In this document: positions 57,345-64,000 of the stretch, piece after piece | Layout of the letters: every line of letters begins with the position of its first letter | Position numbering within the stretch: the stretch's first letter is position 1 | Assembly: GCF_028372415.1 (NCBI RefSeq) | Contig: NC_092878.1 | Location: 1,371,501-1,435,500 of the forward strand | From: Notamacropus eugenii | Taxonomy: Eukaryota; Chordata; Mammalia; Diprotodontia; Macropodidae | Reading direction: 5' to 3' | DNA length: 64,000 bases | Translations under genes and position numbers: made by a program | The notes under the pieces: generated by a model | What the model was told of the DNA's origin: nothing | Seen by the model: only the letters and a program-made list of their open reading frames with translations | The model's database searches: none

Positions 57345-57425
57345 TATAAACCTAGATCTGGATTATAGACTCAGAGCTGGAAGGGAATACAGAGGTCATC
57401 TAGTGCAATCTTTTCATTTTATGGA
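57345..57425 (-). repeat. MIR-type SINE end fragment
   Basis: ttatagactcagagctggaa, gggaatacagaggtcatcta, gtgcaatcttttcattttat. Confidence 0.7.
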
Positions 57426-57429
57426 TTCA

Positions 57430-57840
57430 GTTAAATTCAGAAACCATTTATTAAGTGCCTTCTATGAGCAAAGCACTATACTAAGTACTAGGGATAAAAA
57501 AAGGCAAAAGACAGTTCCTGCCCTCAAGGAGTTTACAATCTAATTGAGGAGGGAGCATGTAAAAAAAAAAATCTGCTGTACACAGGACACAGAGGAAGGC
57601 ACTGGAATTAAGAGGCAAAGGCTTTTTATAGGAGGCAGCCAGAGTGGGCAATAGTTGGAGTGGAAGAGGGAGAGCATTCAGGGATGGGACCAACCAGAGC
57701 CAAGATGTAGAGTGTTTTGTTTGTGGGGAAGCTAGCAGGTAACTTCATTCAAGAGTAGGTTTTGGATAGTATGATATAAAAAGAATGGAAAGGTTGGAGG
57801 GAACTAGGTTATGAAGGGCTTTGAAAGCCAAATAGACGTC
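57430..57840 (-). mobile_element. L2 3' region
   Basis: aaaccatttattaagtgcct, cagttcctgccctcaaggag, tttacaatctaattgaggag, gcattcagggatgggaccaa, gttatgaagggctttgaaag. Confidence 0.88.
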
Positions 57841-57869
57841 TTCTGACTCCAGAGGCAGGGCTATTTCTG

Positions 57870-59125
57870 CTGGACCATGCTGCTGTCTGCTCCTGGATGT
57901 TCTTTCTGCCCTGGGTTTTCATGACTTTTCTTTTGGTTCTCATACTTGTGATTGCTTCTTTTCAGTTTCTTTTGTTTGTTTTTCATCTATATCAGTCACT
58001 CTCTCTACTTATGACTGCCCCCAAAGATCTCTTTTGGGTGCCCTTGTATTTTCTCTCTAAACTCTCAGCTGGTGATCTTATCAGCTCTGTTCTAATTATT
58101 ACCTCTATGTAGATGATTCCCAGATTTATATATCCAGTCCTGGTCTCTATCCTTAGCTCCATTTCTACATCACCAACTGCTTGTTGGCATTTTGGACTGT
58201 AGGAATCTCAGACTCAACATATCCAAAACTTATTATCTTTCCCAATTAAGCCCTCCCCCTTCCAAAATTTCCTGTTATTGAAGGCATCTTCTTGGTCTCC
58301 CAGTTTCACAATCTCAGTGTCATCCTTGATTTCTCTCTATAGAGTCACCTCACATATCTAATTGCTGGTTTGTTTGTATTTTAATATAATTGGAGAAGGA
58401 AATGGCAAGTCACTCCTGTATCTTTGCTAAGAAAACCCTCCACGGGACATGACTGAACAGTAACAGCACCAATATTTCTCTACAGTATCTTTTTCTCTCC
58501 ACTCACACAGCCATACATACCTCTTATCTTCTTCACATCTCATTTGTATTATTGAAGTAGCCTTCTAATTGTTCTCCCTGTCTCAAGTCTTACATCTTTC
58601 CCCATTCCAATCCATCCTCCACTCAGTTATAGAGTTCCGTGCTTAATAAACTTGAGCAGTTCCCTGTTACCTTGGGGATCAAATATGAAATCCTCTGTTT
58701 GGCATTTAAAGCTTTTTATAACCTGGACCTTTTCTACCCCTTCAGTCTAATTACATTCTGCTTCCTCCTCTTCTCTCCCCCTCCCCTTTACTCTATGATC
58801 TACTGCTTTTTTCAGATACCATTCCATTTTCTATTTCAGTGCCTTTGGACTGGCTGCTCTCTCTTCCAATCTTTTGAGTCTTAGAAATCCTGACTTCTCT
58901 TGAGACTTAGCTCAAGTACCCACCCCTTCTTCCAGGAGTCTTTTTTTTCCTGGTCTTTCTGTCTCACTCCCTCCTATCCCCCCATGCTATGCAAGGTCAC
59001 TTTATCTTATACATTCTGATGTTGCCTTTCCTATGTAAGTTCCTTGAGGGCAGGGATAGTTTTTGCTTTTCTTTGTCACTTCAGCACTTAGCACAGTGTC
59101 TGCCCAATGCTTGATGATTGATTTA
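57870..59125 (+). mobile_element. L2 LINE, 3' 1.25 kb, with a SINE scrap inside
   Basis: Follows L2 in order: acctctatgtagatgattcc, agactcaacatatccaaaac, tgtcatccttgatttctctc, aaatatgaaatcctctgttt, ggcatttaaagctttttata, then agttccttgagggcaggg and cttagcacagtgtctgccca. Interrupted at 58389-58474. No intact ORF. Confidence 0.85.
58389..58474 (+). mobile_element. Core-SINE 3' fragment inside L2
   Basis: ttggagaaggaaatggcaag, tcactcctgtatctttgcta, agaaaaccctccacgggaca, tgactgaacagtaacagc: only the core-SINE end part. Confidence 0.85.
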
Positions 59126-59439
59126 GAAATCTAGAAAATGGGGACAAAATCTTTTGGCTTTATCTGGCCTTTAAATTAGGTCAAATGGTAGACTTCTCTT
59201 GACTTATTAACTTAGGCCCTAAGATACTAGGGATGGTTATATCAATGTGACTTCCTAGGGAAGATTACCATCTTATCAAATGAGATAATATTTGTAAAAT
59301 GCTTAGCAGTGCTTGAGCACAGGTGGTGCTCTATAAATATGGTGATGTTCTAATAGCACTCTTTAACCATTTCTTTTTCCAATTTTGCTTCCTTGGTTTG
59401 TAGCAGTGATGCAAGTACTGGGAGAAAAAAATGAATTTG
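59126..59439. other. Nothing recognised
   Basis: Contains a MIR-like end (gagataatatttgtaaaatg, gtggtgctctataaatatgg) near 59281-59345; otherwise nothing. Confidence 0.4.
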
Positions 59440-59610
59440 GATTAAGAGCTACCATGATAAAGTGGAAAGAGCAGAGCATTTTGAATCAGAGGTCCTGGAC
59501 TGATCTTTCACATACCATAATTCCTGCTTCAGACTCCTCATCTGTAAAATGAAGTTGTCTGGGTAGATGTTCTACAAATTTTCTTCCAGTTCTAAATCGG
59601 TGAAATGTTT
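59440..59610 (+). repeat. MIR-type SINE
   Basis: gataaagtggaaagagcaga, ctgcttcagactcctcatct, gtaaaatgaagttgtctggg, ttcttccagttctaaat. Confidence 0.82.
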
Positions 59611-59667
59611 TGGTTTCTTTTTTGACAAATCATCTTGATAAACATGGACACACATGAACATGGAATA

Positions 59668-59850
59668 GGCAGCTAAATGGCACAGTGGGTAAGACAGTGA
59701 ACTTGGAGTCAGGAAGATTGAATTCATATCTTTCCTGGATGTATGCCCCTGGCTGGGTCACTTTCCTTTCTCTGCTTCAGTTTCCTCATCAGTTAAATGG
59801 GGATAATAAAGCACCTATCTCCTGGGGTTGTTGTGAGTATAAATACTTAT
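59668..59850 (+). mobile_element. tRNA-derived SINE
   Basis: aggcagctaaatggcacagt, gggtaagacagtgaacttgg, agtcaggaagattgaattca, cttcagtttcctcatcagtt, gttgttgtgagtataaat. Confidence 0.85.
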
Positions 59851-59904
59851 TAAATTTAACATCATCTTGCCAATATTTTTGTCCTTTTCAGCTTTCTTCT
59901 CTTC

Positions 59905-60400
59905 TGTACATTTAAAAAATATTTCATTGCTACTTTTTTGGGGGTCTTTCTTTTCTCCCACAACTCAGCCTCCATTTTAACAGGTGTAGTCAAGTAAAAC
60001 AAATCCACATATAGGACATATCTGAAAATTGCATGTCTCATTTCTGTGCATAAGGCCTGTTATCTCTCTGTCTCTTCGTAGTCTCCTGGAGAGGTGATTG
60101 GTCGTTGTATTGATTGGAGTTCTTTGAAAATTATTTCCTTTACAATGTTTTATATTCATTGTATAAATTATTATCCTGCTTGTGCTCACTGCACTGTGCA
60201 TTAGTTCAGACAAGTCTTTCCAGGTTTCTTTGAATCCATTTCCATTTGTTATTTCTCATGGTTCAATCATATTCCATTATGTTCATATACCACAGTTTGT
60301 TCATCTATTCCCCAATTTATGGGGACTTTTCTACATTAATTTTTTTGTGCATTAATTTACCTACTATTGGTATCCAGTCATAAGGTAGTCTTTTATAAAT
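59905..60400 (-). mobile_element. Old L1 3' end, antisense
   Basis: gtcaagtaaaacaaatccac, ttcagacaagtctttccagg, catattccattatgttcata, taccacagtttgttcatcta, ttccccaatttatgggg. Resembles the old L1 at 42.8-43.2 kb. Confidence 0.75.
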
Positions 60401-60407
60401 GCCTGTA

Positions 60408-60590
60408 CACACAGGCAACGTGATATAGTGGAAAGGATACTAGACATAGAGTCAGGAAGATCTTAGTTCAAACTGTACCTCAGACACCTGTGAGTAGTGT
60501 AACCCAGGGGAAATTACTTAACCATCCTGGCCCAGACCCCATGGCCTTTCAGGTACTTTCCAGTTGTGATTCTATGATGCTGTGGTTCAT
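60408..60590 (+). repeat. MIR-type SINE
   Basis: ggcaacgtgatatagtggaa, aggatactagacatagagtc, aggaagatcttagttcaaac, then ggtactttccagttgtgatt. Confidence 0.82.
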
Positions 60591-61394
60591 TTCTCCTCTA
60601 TTTGGTTTGAAGTTGTGGAATATCAATTGCAAGATTGCAAAAATATCAAGTTTGTAACAATTCTGTTGTGGTGACACTACTTGTATGGATGCCCAGGCTT
60701 TATTTTGTTGTTAGCTGCTACTTGTGGGCATATCTTGGGTATTTTCCAGGAATGGTAGTTATTGGGCAAGAGATCTCTGTTTTGTCACGGCTCAGGTCCT
60801 GAAGAATGTAGGCCCTCTTGAAAGATTCCCCACGTTATTTTCAAATTCATGTACTTTAAATGATATTTGTGAGTTTCGAGTTCAAGCATTTTTTAAAAAA
60901 GAGACTTGTTCAGAGGATTACGTCAGAGGTAGTGGGTAACCTTTGAAAGAAATGTTTTTGTGAGTGTTCTTACCATACAGATTCATACAGTTGTGAAAGA
61001 GGAAGAGGGGGTGCTGAGAAATGTGGAAACAGGAAGGAGCAAACTCAGAATCTTAGAGCTGGAAGGGACCTTAGAGATGCTCAAGCCCATTTCTGTGGTT
61101 TGTTCTTTATAACTGTATTGGAAAGGGACTTTCCCCAGGAGTTTAATTCTGTGTCACATTCAATATATTTGTCGCCATGTCTGTGCGTTAGGAAGACTGC
61201 GGATCCTAAATGCTTTTGCAGATGTTTGTTTTGTTATGTAACTTTTAAAATTCTCATTTTGTAATTGACAGTATCACTGTGTTTTATATGTAATAAAATA
61301 TGCATTGAACTAAGTCTTTTGGAAGAAATTCTTTAAAGTATTATGCCAGTATGTAAAGTGTATGGATTATATAATCCAGAATGTTTCTTTCTAG
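60591..61394. other. End of intron 1, nothing recognised except a MIR trace
   Basis: A trace (cagaatcttagagctggaag, ggaccttagagatgctcaag) at 61035-61085 is MIR-like. The last 30 bases form the splice acceptor of exon 2. Confidence 0.5.
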
Positions 61395-61520
61395 GCATAT
61401 GGATCGGGCTGTGATATTGTTATTTTGGCCAATGACTTTGAATGTGTGCAGATCATCCCTGGTGCTAAACATGGAAACATCCAAGTCAGCTGTGTGGAGT
61501 GCTCTAACCAGCATGGAAGA
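61395..61520 (+). CDS. DMXL2: DMXL2 coding exon 2, residues 30-71
   Basis: A 126 bp exon encoding 42 residues (AYGSGCDIVILANDFECVQI, then IPGAKHGNIQVSCVECSNQH and GR). It is preceded by a pyrimidine-rich tract and tag, and followed by gtaagg. It joins exons 1 and 3 in phase 0 and reads through without a stop. The segment matches the start of the N-terminal WD40 region of Rabconnectin-3 alpha. The GSGCDIVIL and IIPGAKHGNIQV motifs are shared with DMXL1, while FECVQI and SCVECSNQ are DMXL2-like; from memory DMXL1 has FERLQI and GCVDCS. N at residue 41 (LANDF) replaces what I remember as S in human. The codons look normal and nothing suggests a pseudogene. Confidence 0.97.
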
Positions 61521-63872
61521 GTAAGGAATTTAGTAACTTTGTTTAAAAAAACAACCAAAACTGCAGATAACCTCAGCAAACTGTAAAAGATAATCTGCTG
61601 TTGAACACTTTGCTGGAACAGAGAAAGAACTAACCCTTTATTCTGTGAGTGGAGATAAACTGCTAAATGCTGCTAAGCCACTGTTCATATGGTGATTTAG
61701 AAAGAAATTCAGAGGGCTTCTGGCACTTTTCTGCTGGATGGAACTTGAAATCATCCCATCTTTTTTCCTATATCATTTTTATAGCCCCTTTCAAATCTAA
61801 AATGTATCCTGATTTTTGCCCTGCCCTTCCATTTCTCTTCCCCCTTTCAGACTTCTCCCCTGCCCTTCAAAGAACTGCAGCATCAACGCCGGGCAGATTC
61901 AGGGAACCCTGGACCAAACTTCAGTTTCTAAACCTCTGAAGAATTGCTAACACATTTTAAAAATCACTTTATAATTCATGAAGAATATTTTGTAACATTG
62001 TATCTATACCAGAAGGGACTGTTCTGCAATGGATTCATATCCTCATTTGCATCTTGGACCCAAATTTGATTTTTATAAATTCAGCACATATTAAACGTTG
62101 ATTTAATGGAAAAAAAATCAGGGATAGATGAAATTACATTTTAGTGATTTTGATAAAATTACAATTAGATGGCCCTTCTGGATCATTGAAATAGGTTTTT
62201 TACCTTCAGTAAATGTTTGGACATTCAGTTTCTAAGAAACTGCTTATTGTTCCATAATTACTTCAGATTTTGTTAAATTTTGAGTCTTCTCGAAATAATT
62301 GTGACTAAGCAACCTCTTAAAAATTGGAAATGCCCAATGAGAAATTATGTATGCATAATTCAAAATCTGCAGAATTGAAAACAGACCTAATATTTTAGCA
62401 TATGACTAATTATCATTCAGCTTTCTTTGATAACTCTTGTTCTTTTGGCCTGTCTCGATCTTTATATATTTTATCAGCCTGTTGCAGGGAAGTATGGAGG
62501 GTTTCAGATTTCTCTCATTCATTTTGCAGTGTTCTACTTTTGCCTGTAAGTAAGGTTGCCTTAGAGACTCTTAGAAAAACGAGTTCATTGTATGACATTC
62601 AACAAAGAAGTTTCAGTAGATTATTAATAGGCCGTGTTTCTAAAGCTGTGTGTCTAAACCAATATTGACAGATAACTTGGGAATACAGTTTTTTAAATAC
62701 ATAGTCACCTTTATTAAAATATACTAACATATACCCTCCTTGCTCCCTCAGAAAACCCACAACAAAACAAAAACAAAAAACCCAGGAAAACTCCTGAAAT
62801 TTGAGCAGTTTGTCTCCTTTTTTCCATTTCACTCTAAATGGCAGCTACTCATATTTTTCCACTGAAAAAATAAATGGTTATTCAGATTCCTCCTGTGTAA
62901 GTCTTCTACCTTTGTTAATTGACTATTTGTACTTTGAAATTCATCCACATTAAGGTGTTACTTAAATATCCTTTACATTTTAAATTCCCCTGTGGAAAAA
63001 ATCTTAACTCAGACCCTTACTAGTTTATGAGTCCTGGACAAGTCACTCATCTTTAAGCCTTTGTTTCCTCATCTGTAAAACAGGGGGCTAGACTTGATGT
63101 CCTTCTAAATGCCTCTTCCCAGCTCTGAATTTATGCTTCAATGAAGAGAAACCTTTTTTCTACACTAAAATATTTTCATTATTCAGTAAGCAAGAGATGG
63201 TGGGTTTTTTTGTTTTTTTTTAAGGGGAGCTGAAATTACTTTTTGAGTCTTTCCAACTGGCCCTGAAGGTATACCTGACTCCTAGCTACCTCTTTCCTCT
63301 GAGAATAAACCAAAAGCAGTCAGTCTGGGAGCTGCTGGTTATAGAGGAACTTAGCTCTTCTTCATCTGCCGCAGGCTTTTACCTCAACCTAGTCCCTTTC
63401 CTTCCTTTGTTTCCCTCCTCTCTGTTTATTCAAAGACTTCCAGATAAAAATTTTTCTATTTTCGGTGCACTTGTGGCATACCTTATTTTTAGTGAACAGT
63501 TGATGATTTATGTAATGTCCTAGAAGGCCCACAATTATGCCTATGTTGTAATGGTTTCTAACAAAGCAGTGTGTTATAAATACAGTTGTAAGTAATAAAG
63601 ATATTACTGTATTAGGATTTGGAAAATGGAAATATTTCTTGAAGGCCAGAATAATATTCTTGTTGAATAAGGCAGTTGTAAATTCAGAATGGAAAATCTG
63701 GCTTTGTTCTTCCTGTTACAGAAGGGATTTTGGGGTGTTGTAAGAAATGGTTCAATAGTTAGTTTTTTGGACATTCATGTAGTTTTGTGATTATGTACAG
63801 TTAGTTTATATGTCCATCTAGAAGATAATTTTATTGCTTTAAAAATTAAATATTAATTTATTCTTTTTTCAG
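61521..63872 (+). other. DMXL2: DMXL2 intron 2 (2,352 bp)
   Basis: Bounded by gtaagg and a long T-rich tract ending cag. It is AT-rich. Apart from one MIR-type remnant near 63000-63145 I see no repeat, RNA gene or additional exon. The small open frames in it show no recognisable motif. Confidence 0.93.
63000..63145 (+). repeat. MIR-type SINE in intron 2
   Basis: ggacaagtcactcatcttta, agcctttgtttcctcatctg, taaaacagggggctagactt. Confidence 0.82.
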
Positions 63873-63944
63873 ATTGGAGCTTCGTATGGAAATGCGGTTT
63901 GCATTTTTGAACCCTTGGGTATCAATTCTCACAAAAGAAATTGT
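63873..63944 (+). CDS. DMXL2: DMXL2 coding exon 3, residues 72-95 (gene continues past the window)
   Basis: A 72 bp exon encoding IGASYGNAVCIFEPLGINSH then KRNC, 24 residues. The acceptor is a strong run of T followed by cag; the donor is gtaagt, close to the consensus. Phase 0 at both ends keeps frame with exon 2, giving HGR followed by IGASYGN. CIFEPLG distinguishes DMXL2 from DMXL1 as I remember it. This is the continuation of the first WD40 blades. G at residue 73 replaces what I recall as A in other mammals. The remaining several dozen exons lie to the right of position 64000. Confidence is high because three consecutive exons agree in order, phase and strand. Confidence 0.97.
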
Positions 63945-64000
63945 GTAAGTAATTAATGCAGCGTAAGTCCTTGGTTTTATAGTATCTGAACTTCAGTCAA

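Larger units (their letters stand above)
30661..61394 (+). other. DMXL2: DMXL2 intron 1 (30,734 bp)
   Basis: Bounded by gtgagc after exon 1 and a T/C-rich tract plus tag before exon 2. It is made almost wholly of repeats, listed separately. The first 400 bases remain CpG-island-like and G-rich, followed by the long TTCC tract. No additional conserved exon was recognised in it. A large first intron is usual for this gene family and commonly carries enhancers, but none can be named from sequence alone. Confidence 0.93.

Overview
ORGANISM. The window reads as nuclear DNA of a marsupial. Its tRNA-headed core-SINEs, its L1 and ORF1-only HAL1 LINEs and its dense old L2/MIR layer are the mixture expected of a metatherian genome. 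I cannot separate an American opossum from an Australian marsupial. No bacterial, organellar or intact viral sequence is seen. GENE. The one gene I can support is DMXL2 (Rabconnectin-3 alpha), on the + strand. Its first three coding exons are present: 30574-30660 (residues 1-29), 61395-61520 (residues 30-71) and 63873-63944 (residues 72-95). All three have canonical GT/AG borders and all join in phase 0. The gene continues beyond the right edge. A CpG island (about 29480-31072) covers the probable TATA-less promoter, the 5' UTR, exon 1 and the start of a 30.7 kb first intron. LAYOUT. 1-29480 is intergenic and holds only repeats: L2 copies near 1.4-2.8 kb, a broken antisense L1 at 4.2-8.3 kb carrying later insertions, a SINE cluster at 8.9-15 kb, a 3 kb antisense L2 at 18.3-21.5 kb, and a HAL1 at 23.6-27.4 kb with target-site duplications that is itself split by an L1. 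In human, as I recall, DMXL2 lies head-to-head with SCG3; no SCG3 exon was recognised here. 29480-31072 is the promoter island, which seems to include two CpG-rich SINE remnants. 31073-32041 is a 969 bp TTCC tract 413 bp into intron 1. 32042-61394 is the rest of intron 1, filled with MIR/SINE, L2, L3, L1/HAL1, a hAT transposon and an RTE-like scrap. 61395-64000 holds exons 2 and 3 with a short intron. FUNCTION. With one gene there is no operon-like logic. DMXL2 is a very large WD40 protein of synaptic and endosomal vesicles that works with WDR7 in regulating the V-ATPase. The open frames over the TTCC tract and over the CpG island are composition artefacts. I did not find a new biological system. 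The points most worth checking are the promoter-proximal repeats, the SINE remnants in the island, the HAL1 insertions and two unclassified repeats.
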